From Corallococcus macrosporus (GTDB lineage Bacteria; Myxococcota; Myxococcia; Myxococcales; Myxococcaceae), in assembly GCF_017302985.1 (NCBI RefSeq), contig NZ_JAFIMU010000006.1, positions 372,001-436,000 of the forward strand: a DNA stretch of 64,000 bases, written 5' to 3'. The translations under genes were made by a program, and so were the position numbers. Below, piece after piece: positions 44,913-54,313 of the stretch; position 1 is the stretch's first letter; each line of letters starts with the position of its first letter. Under the pieces are notes generated by a model. That model was given only the letters and a program-made list of their open reading frames with translations. It did no database searches and was not told where the DNA came from.

Positions 44913-46712
44913 GTGAACTCCTACACGATGGTGCACCTGGCGCTCAGCGGCGCCTTCACCGTGCTCGCGCTGGTGCATTTCGCCACGTGGGTGGCGGTGC
45001 GTTCGCAGCGCGTCCAGCTCTGGCTGGCGTGCAGCTTCCTGGGCTTCGCGGCCATCAGCCTCACGGCGGGCATGACACGCGCCGAAACCGCGGTGACGCT
45101 CACGGACTCGCGCGCGTGGCTGCTGTTGGGGGCCCTGACTTCGATTCCCCTGCCCTACACCCTGCTGCGCGTCGTCTGGTCGCTGCTGGACCTGCCGCTC
45201 ACGCGCTGGCGGCGGACCGTGCTGGGGGTGGCGGTCGCGCTGGGCGCGGTGCGGGTGCTGGACGTCGTGCGCTCGCTCGGGGCCTCCGCCGTGGAGGGGA
45301 TGACCGCGAACCAGTTGGAGCACGCGACCGCGGAGCTGGGGCTGCCCCTGTTCTGGCTGCTCTCGGTGGGCGTGGGAACGCTCTGGACCGTCGAGGCGGC
45401 GCGGCTGCTGAAGCGGCGGGGCGCGATGGCGGCGGCCGTGCTCGCCGCGGCGCTCTGTGCGCTGGCGCTCCTGCTGCGAGAGCTCGCGGTGGACCTCGGG
45501 TGGGTGGATGGCTTCCACGTGCTGCCGCTGGTGGGGCTGCCGTTCCTGCTGCTGTCCTCCACGGCGCTGGCCATCCTGACGGCGCGCTCGTTGCGCGGCG
45601 CGGACCTGGGGACGGGCATCCACCGCTACCGGCGGCTCTCACGCCTGGGGCGAGGCGGCATGGGCGAGGTATGGCTGGCATTGCGCACCGGCCGGGCGGG
45701 CTTCCACCGGCTGGTCGTCCTCAAGCGGATGCTGGAGGGGGACGACGGGGACGAAGCGGAGTCCGCGGAGGTCCGCGTGCAGCGCTTCATCGGCGAGGCG
45801 CGCACCTCCGCGCGCCTGCACCACCCGAACATCGTGTCCGTCCATGACCTGGGCCAGGTGGACGGCGCGTGGTTCATCGTCATGGAGTACCTGAGCGGCG
45901 TGAACGTGCTGGAGCTCGTCCAGCGCGCCACGAGCGCCGGGGCGCTGCCGCTGGAGGTGATGGTCGAGATCTGCCAGCAGGCGCTGCGCGGACTGGCCTA
46001 CGCCCACGAGCAGGGCGTCACCCACCGGGACATCAGCACGGACAACCTGGTCGTCTCCTTCGACGGCGTGGTGAAGGTGGTGGACTTCGGCATCGCCCAG
46101 CGGGCCGGGGCGCCCCCGGAGCGAGTCACCGGGGTGTCCCGGCCGGCTGGCGACGGCCGCCTCACGCAGGTGGGCGGCATCATCGGGAAGCTGGCGTACA
46201 TGCCTCCCGAGCGGATGGAAGGTGCCGACGCGACTCCGTCCGGTGACCTCTTCGCGCTGGGCTGCGTCCTCTTCGAACTGCTCACGCGCACGCTGTCGCG
46301 GATGATGCCTCCATCCCCCAGCCAGTTGAAGGCCGTGGAGCGGGTGGAGGCTCCCGAGGCCTCGCGCATCCTCCGGCAGGTCCTGGAGGTGGCGCTCCAG
46401 CCGCACCCGGAGCACCGCTTCGCGAGCGCCAGCGCCTTCCACCGGGCGCTGGAGCCGGTGCGTCAATTGTTGCCGGCGGTGGACCTCGCCGTCTGGCTGC
46501 GTGCGAACTCCCCGGAGCGTTGGGCCCGTGAGCAGCGATTGCTGGCATTGAGCGACCCCACGCCCGGAGAGGTGGAGGCCCTGCTGCGGAGCAGGCCCTC
46601 CGTGGCGGCAACCGTGGTCTCGGACACGCTCGAGACCACGGCGCCCACCGAGGTCATCGCCTCCAGGCCTGTGGCGGAAGAACCCACCCTGCCGCTCCGG
46701 TCGCGACGCTGA
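44913..46712 (+). CDS. Ser/Thr protein kinase with N-terminal seven-helix membrane domain
   Basis: 599 residues from GTG 44913, with AGGA 9 nt before it; the longer frame to 44751 is less likely. Seven hydrophobic helices fill residues about 5-226, as in 7TM receptor kinases. The catalytic domain follows from about 239: glycine loop GRGGMGEV (246-253), ATP Lys271, HRD with Asp373, DFG Asp391, and an APE-like MPPERM segment. The kinase is on the C-terminal side, opposite to many myxobacterial kinases, which have it at the N-terminus. The tail (about 520-599) is unassigned. Inner membrane. Confidence 0.9.
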   Translation: MNSYTMVHLALSGAFTVLALVHFATWVAVRSQRVQLWLACSFLGFAAISLTAGMTRAETAVTLTDSRAWLLLGALTSIPLPYTLLRVVWSLLDLPLTRWRRTVLGVAVALGAVRVLDVVRSLGASAVEGMTANQLEHATAELGLPLFWLLSVGVGTLWTVEAARLLKRRGAMAAAVLAAALCALALLLRELAVDLGWVDGFHVLPLVGLPFLLLSSTALAILTARSLRGADLGTGIHRYRRLSRLGRGGMGEVWLALRTGRAGFHRLVVLKRMLEGDDGDEAESAEVRVQRFIGEARTSARLHHPNIVSVHDLGQVDGAWFIVMEYLSGVNVLELVQRATSAGALPLEVMVEICQQALRGLAYAHEQGVTHRDISTDNLVVSFDGVVKVVDFGIAQRAGAPPERVTGVSRPAGDGRLTQVGGIIGKLAYMPPERMEGADATPSGDLFALGCVLFELLTRTLSRMMPPSPSQLKAVERVEAPEASRILRQVLEVALQPHPEHRFASASAFHRALEPVRQLLPAVDLAVWLRANSPERWAREQRLLALSDPTPGEVEALLRSRPSVAATVVSDTLETTAPTEVIASRPVAEEPTLPLRSRR

Positions 46713-46736
46713 AGCGGACGGACGGCCCGCGCTGAA

Positions 46737-47945
46737 TCACTGTAGGTCCTTGAGCAGGGCCGCCTGGAGCGCCTTCCGGTTCTCGGGGAAGTGCTGGTTG
46801 GGATAGGGCCGCGCGCCGCTCAGGATGGCTTCGTACTGCGGGTACATCGGGTCGGAGCGCGCGGGTTCCTGCTGATAGAAGGCGCGGTTGGCCTGAAGCA
46901 GGTAGCGAGGCCGGGTGCCCGCGGGGCCGTCCTCACTGAAGGCGATGAGGCTGCGCGTCGCGGGGGCCTGCATGAACGACGTGAAGGCCCGGGCGTCCTC
47001 CGCGCACGTCCCGGTGCAGCTCGCGTTGAGCACCAGCGCGTCCACGAAGACCGCGGGCGCGGAGCCCGTGCCCAGCGGAACCGAGATGACCTCCGGGAGC
47101 GGCATGGAGGGATTGGCCTTGAGGATGTAGAACAGCCGCTCGGTGTAGCCCATGAAGCCGTTGGCCTGCTCCGCGGCGAAGGACTCTTCCGCCACCGAGT
47201 TGTCCGCGTAGGTGCCATCCAGGCACGGGTTCACGCCCGCCTCGAGCGAGCAGCTGTCGACGACCTCCTCGAACGCTCCCACCGTCGCGGAGTCGAGCGG
47301 CAGGGAGATGGCCTTCGCGAGCGCATCCCCCGGATGCGTGTCCGCCCAGGCATCGATGTACGAGGAAGGCAGCGTCCAGCTCCCATCGAGGTTCGTCGCC
47401 AGCGGGCGCTTGCCAGGAGCCGCCTCGCGGAGGATCCGCACCAGCGACGCGCTGTCGGTGGCCGAGCGGATGTTCGTGGTCCGCGAGTAGACGACGTTGG
47501 TGCACAGGTAGGTGGGCACGCCGTAGCTCTGGCCGTCGATGCGGACAGCCTCCTCGGCCGCGGGATGCATGACGCCCGCCTCCGGCCCGACGGGCTGGAT
47601 CCACCCCTTCGCCGCGAGCGAGCCAAGCAGCAGCGTGTCCACCTCCACCACCTGGGCGGCCCCAGCCTCCGCGCCAAGGAGCTTGTTCAGCGTCCCCCCT
47701 TCATCCAGGTCATAGACATCCAGGCTGGCGTCGAACACGACGTCCAGGTCGATCTCCGGATGGGCCTTCTCGAAGTCCGTCTCCAGCCGCTGCTCCAGGC
47801 TGGCGAAGTTGTCCCCGACGGAATCCGGGATGTATGGGAACAGGACTGCCTTCAGCGGACGCCTGGGCGTGGGGTCGGGATCAGAAGACTCCGAGCAGGC
47901 GCTCAGGAACAGGACAACGGGGAGGCTCAGGGTTCTCCAGCTCAT
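46737..47945 (-). CDS. Thiaminase I (thiamine pyridinylase)-like lipoprotein
   Basis: 402 residues from ATG 47945, the same size as Paenibacillus thiaminolyticus thiaminase I (409). Signal peptide with lipobox LSAC (Cys17), so it is anchored rather than freely secreted. Family landmarks are VLFPYIPD at 34-41, YGVPTYLCTN with Cys148 (the catalytic Cys), GFMGYTER with Glu269 (matching the catalytic Glu of IGYSES), and PRYLLQANRAFYQ. The fold is that of a group II periplasmic binding protein. It cleaves thiamine by exchanging the thiazole for another nucleophile. The neighbours give no metabolic hint. If not catalytic it could be a thiamine-binding protein, but both catalytic residues are kept. 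Confidence 0.82.
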   Translation of the reverse strand: MSWRTLSLPVVLFLSACSESSDPDPTPRRPLKAVLFPYIPDSVGDNFASLEQRLETDFEKAHPEIDLDVVFDASLDVYDLDEGGTLNKLLGAEAGAAQVVEVDTLLLGSLAAKGWIQPVGPEAGVMHPAAEEAVRIDGQSYGVPTYLCTNVVYSRTTNIRSATDSASLVRILREAAPGKRPLATNLDGSWTLPSSYIDAWADTHPGDALAKAISLPLDSATVGAFEEVVDSCSLEAGVNPCLDGTYADNSVAEESFAAEQANGFMGYTERLFYILKANPSMPLPEVISVPLGTGSAPAVFVDALVLNASCTGTCAEDARAFTSFMQAPATRSLIAFSEDGPAGTRPRYLLQANRAFYQQEPARSDPMYPQYEAILSGARPYPNQHFPENRKALQAALLKDLQ

Positions 47946-47982
47946 GACAGGTGACCTCTCTTGATTGGATGATGGTCCGACG

Positions 47983-48360
47983 ATGCGTGATCCGAAGCGG
48001 ATGCTGGCGGTGGGGGTGTTCCTGGCGGCGGTGCCCGCCTGGGCCAGTGACATGAGCGGGCTCGTCGGGCTCGTGTTGCTCCCGCCTGTCTACCTGTGGG
48101 TCCTCATCGCGGGCATCATCGGCCTGACGGTGAGCCAACCCCGCTCCGCGCGAATCTCCATGGGCGTGCTGGTCGTCGGCGGGCTCCCCGCCCTGGGCGC
48201 GGCGCTGCTCGGCATCGCCGCCTCCTTCCACGACGACGAGCTGCAGCACGAGACGATGTTCGCTTACGCGGTGGGCGCGATCGTCCTGTTGATCGCGTCC
48301 CACGCATGGGCCTTCCGGCGGCTCCTCACGCTCTTGCCGAAGCGTGAGGAGAACTCCTAG
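47983..48360 (+). CDS. Small inner-membrane protein
   Basis: 125 residues with four hydrophobic helices (signal-like first, then VYLWVLIAGIIGLTV, GVLVVGGLPALGAALLGIA and AYAVGAIVLLIASHAWAF). Loop HDDELQHE is acidic. Unrecognised. The stop overlaps that of the convergent hydrolase gene by 4 nt. Confidence 0.65.
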   Translation: MRDPKRMLAVGVFLAAVPAWASDMSGLVGLVLLPPVYLWVLIAGIIGLTVSQPRSARISMGVLVVGGLPALGAALLGIAASFHDDELQHETMFAYAVGAIVLLIASHAWAFRRLLTLLPKREENS

Positions 48361-49349
48361 CGCGCGAGGAAGGCGCGCATCGCGGAGACGACCTCCGCAT
48401 GCCGCGTGAGCCAGAGGTAGTGTCCCGCCCCTGGGAGCGTGACCACCTTCCAGTTCGGCAGGCTCTTGAGCAGGGCCTCCTGGGCGGCCTCGTGCTGGCG
48501 CAGCTCCGGGAGGAAGACCCGGGCCCGCTCGCGCAGGTCGGCCGGGACGTTCTCCGCCTGGGACAGGTATGCCACCCAGCCCGCGAAGGCCTGATCGTCG
48601 GAGATGGCCAGCACGGGGCTCCGCAGCTTCGCGTAGTCCGGCTCGGCCGAGCCCCGGATGCTCTGCTCGGTCGACTCGGGATGCCGGTGGTAGCGCAGGT
48701 ATGCACCGGTGGTGGCGTCGAACTCATACGCCTGATCAATCTCGTGCGGAGGGAACGGTCCGCCCAGGTCGCGCGCCAGCAGCGCCGTCACCGCCTCACG
48801 TGATGGCTGCCCGTCCAGCACCGTGAACGGCAGCGGCGGCAGCGGACCGGGCTTCAGGAACGTGGCGATCTCCCCCCGGTTGTCCGTGGCGTCCAGGAAG
48901 ATGAGCGCCTCCACCCGGTCCGGATGGTTCAGCCCCATCCAGCTCAACTCATCCCCCGCGAGCGAGTGCCCCGCGAGCGTCGCCTTCTGGAGGCCCAACC
49001 CATCCAGCGCGGCCAGCACGTCGTGCCCCAGCGTCGCGCTGTCGTAGCCGGTCGCGGGCCAGCTGGACGCGCCAAAGCCTCGCCGCGTGAAGGCATAGAC
49101 GTGGTGCGTGGCGAGGAACTCCGGCGCCAGCACGTCGTAGACGTGGCCGGTGCTCCCCAGGCCCGGCAGGAACACCAACGCCGGCCCCTTGCCGCCATAG
49201 TCGAGCACCTCCAGCTCGACCTCCGGCGCCACCTTCACCCGACGCACCTGGTGCAGCGGATCCACTGTGCCGCCCGGCCGCGGCGACGGAGTGGTGGCAC
49301 AGGCGGAGAGCAACAACACCCACGACAGACGGAGCCAGGACGTTCGCAT
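48357..49349 (-). CDS. Lipid-anchored alpha/beta hydrolase
   Basis: 330 residues from ATG 49349; an ATG at 49367 would add six. Lipobox LLLSAC. Nucleophile Ser in GHSLAGDE, oxyanion loop FLPGLGSTG, His in GAGHYLWL, so the triad is present. It acts in the envelope. Substrate unknown; family includes epoxide hydrolases and esterases. Confidence 0.85.
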   Translation of the reverse strand: MRTSWLRLSWVLLLSACATTPSPRPGGTVDPLHQVRRVKVAPEVELEVLDYGGKGPALVFLPGLGSTGHVYDVLAPEFLATHHVYAFTRRGFGASSWPATGYDSATLGHDVLAALDGLGLQKATLAGHSLAGDELSWMGLNHPDRVEALIFLDATDNRGEIATFLKPGPLPPLPFTVLDGQPSREAVTALLARDLGGPFPPHEIDQAYEFDATTGAYLRYHRHPESTEQSIRGSAEPDYAKLRSPVLAISDDQAFAGWVAYLSQAENVPADLRERARVFLPELRQHEAAQEALLKSLPNWKVVTLPGAGHYLWLTRHAEVVSAMRAFLAR

Positions 49350-49466
49350 GGGCGACAACCTTTGCATGGCCCCTTGCGACAACGGAACAGACTCAAATCC
49401 GCAAATCACGCCTGACCCGACTTCAGCGCAAATTTCCACCCCTCGCTGAATCCCCCCTGGAGACAG

Positions 49467-50387
49467 ATGATGCGCTTCAACTGGATGACGTGGTCCCCTG
49501 CCCTGCTGGTGTCCGCGGGCCTGATGCTGGCCGCGTGCGGCGGCGCGGAGGTGGAGGCGCCCGGGCCGGACGTGTCTGCCATTGGCACGGTGGAGGGCGA
49601 GGCGAACTCTCCCATCTACGACCGGGCGCGCGCGTTCGCCGCCGCCAATCCCAAGCGGGACGGCGGTTCGTGGAACCAGTGGTGCGGGTCGCTGATGGTG
49701 CGCTTCGGGCAGCTCCCGGACTCCGCCGTGCGCCCCACGGCCATCGAGGCGTACCGCGCGTCGCGCATCGTCTCCCTGGACGCGTCCAAGGCGCTGACGG
49801 GGGCGTTCCACTGGTGGGACATCGGGTCGGCGGGCCATGTGGGCGCGGACTTGAACGGCGGTGGCGGCACGGTGTTCATGGCCACGTACAACCTCTCCCA
49901 GTCGTGGGGGGATGCGATTGGCGTCAACAGCGTGTCCGGGTACTCGGCGAAGACGGGCGCGCGCTACCTGGGCTGGTCCATGGACTACGCGGGCGGGAAG
50001 ATCGCGGGCGGTGGCCAGGCGCCGGGCGGCTCCAGCAGCCTGCCGCAGACGACCACCGAGTTCGACGGCATCCCGGGTGAAATCTATTACAAGCGCATCC
50101 AGACCGTGGGCCAGCGCGACTACGGCTACACGGGGCCCATCGACGGCGTGACGGGCCCCAACACGGAGAAGATCCGAGTGCGCATCACCGCGCGCGAGTT
50201 GAACCGGCGCGGCGGCCCGCGCACCTCCGCCGAGGACGATGGCATCCCTGGCTCCATCTACTGGACCCGTGTGCAGACGGTGGGCCGCGAGTTCGGCTAC
50301 ACGGGCCCCATCGACGGCATCCCTGGCGCGAACACCTCCAAGGCCGAGCACAAGATTTGCGCGTACGCCGTGAACCGCGCGTTCTGA
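49467..50387 (+). CDS. Endolysin-like lipoprotein: Cys-His amidase domain plus two C-terminal repeats
   Basis: 306 residues. Lipobox LAAC (Cys24). Residues about 48-185 look like a CHAP/NlpC-type peptidase: Cys73 in WNQWCG and His124 in GHVGAD would be the dyad. The C-terminal third has two copies (about 200-245 and 258-303) of a module reading DGIPG-x-IYY-x-RIQTVG...GYTGPIDG. This module resembles the peptidoglycan-binding repeats of actinobacteriophage endolysins. A lipid-anchored wall lytic enzyme would suit killing of prey or self cell-wall turnover. No partner gene for immunity is adjacent. Confidence 0.7.
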   Translation: MMRFNWMTWSPALLVSAGLMLAACGGAEVEAPGPDVSAIGTVEGEANSPIYDRARAFAAANPKRDGGSWNQWCGSLMVRFGQLPDSAVRPTAIEAYRASRIVSLDASKALTGAFHWWDIGSAGHVGADLNGGGGTVFMATYNLSQSWGDAIGVNSVSGYSAKTGARYLGWSMDYAGGKIAGGGQAPGGSSSLPQTTTEFDGIPGEIYYKRIQTVGQRDYGYTGPIDGVTGPNTEKIRVRITARELNRRGGPRTSAEDDGIPGSIYWTRVQTVGREFGYTGPIDGIPGANTSKAEHKICAYAVNRAF

Positions 50388-50492
50388 CCGCGCGCCGGTG
50401 CCCACGGCGCGGTGCGTGATCCGCGCTGTCACCGTCGCCTTGCATGGGGGCCTCGGGGTAGCGTGCGGCCCTCTCCACGGAAGAGGGGGCCC

Positions 50493-52748
50493 ATGCGCGT
50501 CGTACCGTCCGTCCTGGAATCCGTCACCGTTCACGCCGAGGGCGCGCTGTGCACCCGCGCCCTCGTGCTCTCGCCCGAGAACGGGCGCCTGCCCGGCCAG
50601 GTCCGCGTCGACGGGCTGCCCCTCGCGCTGCGCACGGGCTCGCTGCGCGCCCGGGTGGTGGAGGGGCCATCGGGGCTCCTCGTCCGCGACCTCAAGCCCA
50701 CGTTCGACGTGCGGCTCCCGCCAGAGTCGGAGCTGCCCGCCGAGCAGCACTCGCTCGAAGCGGCGGAGGCCACGCTGTCGGCCGTGCACAGCCGGCTGGA
50801 GCGGGTGCGCGCCGAGATCCAGGCGCTCCGGGACCTGACGCCCACGTGGCCGGCCCAGCGCAAGGGCCATCCCCCGCGCGAGGCTCCGCTGACGGCGATG
50901 CTGTCGCTCACGGGCTTCGTGGACGCGGAGCTCGCGCAGCTGCAGGCCCAGGAGCTGGACCTGGCGCGCCAGCACCGCGACGCCACGAACGAACTGGAGC
51001 TGCGCCGCCGCCGCGTGCAGGAGCTGTCCTCCGCGCGGAGCGTGGACCGGGCCCGGCTGTTCCGCGCGGCGCTGCTGACGCTGTCCGGCCCCATCGCGGC
51101 GGACAGGGATGCACGGCTGCTGCTGGAGTACGCCGTGGCCGGCGCGCGCTGGGTGCCCACCTATGACCTGCGCCTGCCACGCACGCTGGAGGAAGGCACG
51201 CTGCGCATGCGCGCCGCCGTCATCCAGCGGACCGGCGAGGACTGGACGGGAGTACGCCTGTCCGTCTCCACCGCGAGCCTGGAGCGGCGCGCGGAGGTGC
51301 CGGAGCTGAAGTCGCTGCGCATCGGCCGCAGCCAGCCGCCGCCCGCGCGCTCGGGATGGCGCGAACCCGCGCCGGGCCTGGAGGAGCTGTTCGCGGGCTA
51401 CGACACCCTGCATGGGGCGCTCCCGCAGGCGGGGCTTCTGAAGCAGGCGCCCATGGCTCCGCCGTATGAGGAGGAGCCCCTTCCGGAAGCGGATGAGGAC
51501 GGCTACGAGGAGCAGGAGGTCTCCAAGGAGATGTCCACGTTCGGAGGCGCGCCAGGAGGTGCGCCCAGCGTGTCCCGCCCGCCTCCGCCGCCCGCCCCCA
51601 TGGCGGCACCGAAGTCCTCGGGCGCCTTCCTGGGCGGCGTCCGTCCCTCCGTCCCCCGCCGTAGTGAGACCGGCGCCATCCCCGAGCAAGCGCCGAGCAG
51701 GTCCGCACCCCGGGGCGGTGGCGGCATGGAGCGCATGCGCAGCAAGAAGCGCGCGGTCATGGCGGAGAGCGTCGAAGTCGCGCCGATCAAGGACCTGCTG
51801 GGCAGCGACGACGACGACGCCGGAGCCGTGGATGAGCTCAGCGGTGCGGCCAGCCTGGAGCCGGCCGACAGCCTGTTCGACTACGACTCGCTGACACTGG
51901 CCTCCGCGGCCTCCGCGGAGCAGCGGGGCCGGCTGCGTCCCCGCCCCGCGCTCGTGTCGCAGGCGATGCTGTCCTTCACCTCCGTCAACGTGCGGGTGGA
52001 GGTGGTGCGCCTGGAGGCCCAGGCCTTCACCGTCGCCGAGTCCATCCACACCGTGGCGCCCCCCACCTGGGCCGTGCCGCCGCGCGAGTCCGCCCGCCAC
52101 TTCGATGCGCGCTTCGACGCGGAGGCCGTCGCGGACGTGCCGTCCGATGGCGCCTGGCACACCGTGCCCATGCTCACGGTGCCCCTGGAGCTCAAGGCCG
52201 AGTACGTGTGCGTGCCCTCGGTGGAGCCGCGCGTCTTCCGGACGGTGCGGATGGACAACGCCTCGCCGCACCCGCTGCTCGCGGGGCCCGTGGACGTCAC
52301 GCTCGGGGACGAGTTCCTGATGACGTCCCCGCTGCCCACGCTGGGGCCGGGCGAGACGCAGCGCTTGGGCTTGGGCGTGGAGGAGGCGCTCCAGGTGGCG
52401 CGAAACACGCGCTTCGAGGAGGCCACGGGCGGCATGTTCGGCAACAGCACCGTGCTCACGCACCACGTCACCGTGGACGTGGCCAACCACCTGTCGCGCC
52501 CCGCGAACATCGTCATCTCCGAGCGCGTTGGCGCGGTCCCCGAGTCCCAGAAGGACCTCAAGGTGGAGGAGGCGGAGGTGGTGCCGCCCTGGCAGAAGCC
52601 CACGCCCCTGCCAGGTGAAGCGGCGGTGGAGGGCGAGCGCGTGTGGCGCGTGAGCGTCCCCGCCGGAGAGAAGCGTTCCATGAAGGCGACGTGGGTCGTG
52701 AAGCTGCCCGCCAGCAAGATGCTGAACGGCGGGAACCGGAGGACGTGA
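50493..52748 (+). CDS. MuiA/DUF4139-family protein with Pro-rich insert
   Basis: 751 residues. It has the DUF4140 N-terminus (SVTVHAEGALCTRAL), a coiled-coil (about 90-190) and the DUF4139 beta-rich C-terminus. A long low-complexity insert near 290-460 (acidic, Pro/Gly-rich) separates the two. MuiA was named for a mucoidy-inhibitor effect; its activity is unknown. No signal peptide is visible. The stop shares one base with the ATG of a second, shorter paralogue (TGATG), so both are coupled. Confidence 0.8.
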   Translation: MRVVPSVLESVTVHAEGALCTRALVLSPENGRLPGQVRVDGLPLALRTGSLRARVVEGPSGLLVRDLKPTFDVRLPPESELPAEQHSLEAAEATLSAVHSRLERVRAEIQALRDLTPTWPAQRKGHPPREAPLTAMLSLTGFVDAELAQLQAQELDLARQHRDATNELELRRRRVQELSSARSVDRARLFRAALLTLSGPIAADRDARLLLEYAVAGARWVPTYDLRLPRTLEEGTLRMRAAVIQRTGEDWTGVRLSVSTASLERRAEVPELKSLRIGRSQPPPARSGWREPAPGLEELFAGYDTLHGALPQAGLLKQAPMAPPYEEEPLPEADEDGYEEQEVSKEMSTFGGAPGGAPSVSRPPPPPAPMAAPKSSGAFLGGVRPSVPRRSETGAIPEQAPSRSAPRGGGGMERMRSKKRAVMAESVEVAPIKDLLGSDDDDAGAVDELSGAASLEPADSLFDYDSLTLASAASAEQRGRLRPRPALVSQAMLSFTSVNVRVEVVRLEAQAFTVAESIHTVAPPTWAVPPRESARHFDARFDAEAVADVPSDGAWHTVPMLTVPLELKAEYVCVPSVEPRVFRTVRMDNASPHPLLAGPVDVTLGDEFLMTSPLPTLGPGETQRLGLGVEEALQVARNTRFEEATGGMFGNSTVLTHHVTVDVANHLSRPANIVISERVGAVPESQKDLKVEEAEVVPPWQKPTPLPGEAAVEGERVWRVSVPAGEKRSMKATWVVKLPASKMLNGGNRRT

Positions 52749-54307
52749 TGCGCACTTCCATTCTGTTGCCCCTGGTCAAGGTGACGGTCCTGGAGGACCG
52801 GGCCCTCATCGAGCGCAGCGGCGCGGTGACGCTGCCTCCGGGCCCCTGCCGCCTCGTGGTGGACGGGCTGCCGGCGGTGGCGGTGGACCGCTCGCTCCAG
52901 GCGAAGCTCACCGGCGGCACCGTGACCCAGGCCAGCCTGCGCCGCACGATGCGCGCGGTGCTGCCCGAAGCGCTGCGCGAGCACCACTCGGAGCTGGCCC
53001 GGCGCGCCTTTGAACGCGAGCAGGTGCTGGCCCGCGCCCAGGCGGAGGTCCGTCGCCTGGAGGCGAGGCACGAGCTGCTGGAGACCGCGCGCCAGGACAT
53101 CCTGCGCGCCATCTCCGAGCGCACCGGCGCCGGTGAGGCGGATCCGGCGCAGTGGAAGGAACAGCTCGCGACGATCCGCAAGGAGCAGACCGCGGCGGAT
53201 GATCAGCTGCGCCAGGCCCGCCGTGAGCTGGGGCGTCTGGAGCGGCAGCACATCCAGGAGAGCCGCGACGTGCTGGCGCGCACGGAAGCGCCGGAGCCCA
53301 CCGTGGACGTGCGTGCGGAGCTGGACGTGAACCACGCGGCGGGCGGGGAGGCGACGTTGACGCTCAGCTACCTGGTGCCGTGCGCCGCGTGGCGGCCAGC
53401 CTACCGCGCGGTGCTGGAGAGCGCGGAGGCTTCGGCGTCCACGGTGACGTTGGAGTGCGAGGCCGTCGTCTGGCAGAACACCGGCGAGCCGTGGAAGGAC
53501 GTGACGCTGGCCTTCTCCACGGCGCGGCCCACGCTGGGGGCCACGCCGCCCCGGCTCACCGAGGACTGGCTGACCCTGCGGGACAAGACGGCGCGCGAGA
53601 AGCAGGTGGTGGACGTCTCCGTCCGCGAGGAGTCGCTGCAGGAGACGGGTGAGGCGGGGGTGAAGGCCGCGGACGCCCTGCCCGGCATGGACGACGGCGG
53701 CGAACCGGTGACGCTGTCCGCGCCGCACAAGGCCACGGTGCCCTCGGATGGCGAGGCCCACCGCGTGGCGCTGTTCTCCTTCACCGCGCCCGCCACGTCG
53801 GAGCTCGTGGCCTGCCCCGAGCATTCGCCGCTGGTGCACCGGGTGGCGCGCTTCGACAACACCGGACCGGCGGTGCTGCTCGCGGGGCCGGTGGACCTGG
53901 TGCGCGCCAATGGCTACGTGGGCCGCGCGCAGCTCAGGTTCGCGGGCCGGAACGAGCGCGTGAAGCTGGGCTTCGGCAGCGAGGACTCGCTGCGCGTGTC
54001 GCGGCAGCAGGACACGGGCGCGGAGATCGCGCGCATCACGGGCCGCCGCACCATCACGCAGAAGATGAAGTTGATCGTCTCCAACATGGGCGCGAAGCCC
54101 GCGGCGCTCGCGGTGGAGGAGCGCATGCCGGTGTCGGAGGTGGAGGCGGTGGAGGTGTCGCTGCTCAAGGACGCCACGAAGCCCGCGCCCACGAAGGTGA
54201 ACGCCGACGGCATCGTGCGCTTCGAACTGACCGTGCCGCCGCGCTCCCGGCAGACCGTGACCTTCGGCTTCGCGGTGGCCAGCACCTCGAACATCGTGGG
54301 CCTGTAG
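52748..54307 (+). CDS. MuiA/DUF4139-family protein, second copy
   Basis: 519 residues. Same layout as the preceding gene (VTVLEDRALIERSG N-terminus, central coiled coil about 75-185, beta-rich DUF4139 end), but without the long disordered insert. It ends in SNIVGL. Starts within the stop of the upstream paralogue, so they are translated together, suggesting a hetero-complex. Function unknown. Confidence 0.82.
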   Translation: MRTSILLPLVKVTVLEDRALIERSGAVTLPPGPCRLVVDGLPAVAVDRSLQAKLTGGTVTQASLRRTMRAVLPEALREHHSELARRAFEREQVLARAQAEVRRLEARHELLETARQDILRAISERTGAGEADPAQWKEQLATIRKEQTAADDQLRQARRELGRLERQHIQESRDVLARTEAPEPTVDVRAELDVNHAAGGEATLTLSYLVPCAAWRPAYRAVLESAEASASTVTLECEAVVWQNTGEPWKDVTLAFSTARPTLGATPPRLTEDWLTLRDKTAREKQVVDVSVREESLQETGEAGVKAADALPGMDDGGEPVTLSAPHKATVPSDGEAHRVALFSFTAPATSELVACPEHSPLVHRVARFDNTGPAVLLAGPVDLVRANGYVGRAQLRFAGRNERVKLGFGSEDSLRVSRQQDTGAEIARITGRRTITQKMKLIVSNMGAKPAALAVEERMPVSEVEAVEVSLLKDATKPAPTKVNADGIVRFELTVPPRSRQTVTFGFAVASTSNIVGL

Positions 54308-54313
54308 GGAGCC

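Noticed and set aside
46737-47945. Generic ABC-transporter solute-binding protein for the thiaminase-like gene.
   Set aside because: The fold is shared, but the Cys148/Glu269 context and several matching segments fit thiaminase I, and there is no permease or ATPase gene nearby.
49350-52490. A very long open frame on the minus strand continuing upstream of the alpha/beta hydrolase gene.
   Set aside because: Only the last 330 codons (to 49349) read as a real protein. The rest is an Arg/His/Gly/Ala-rich shadow of the plus-strand lysin and MuiA genes.
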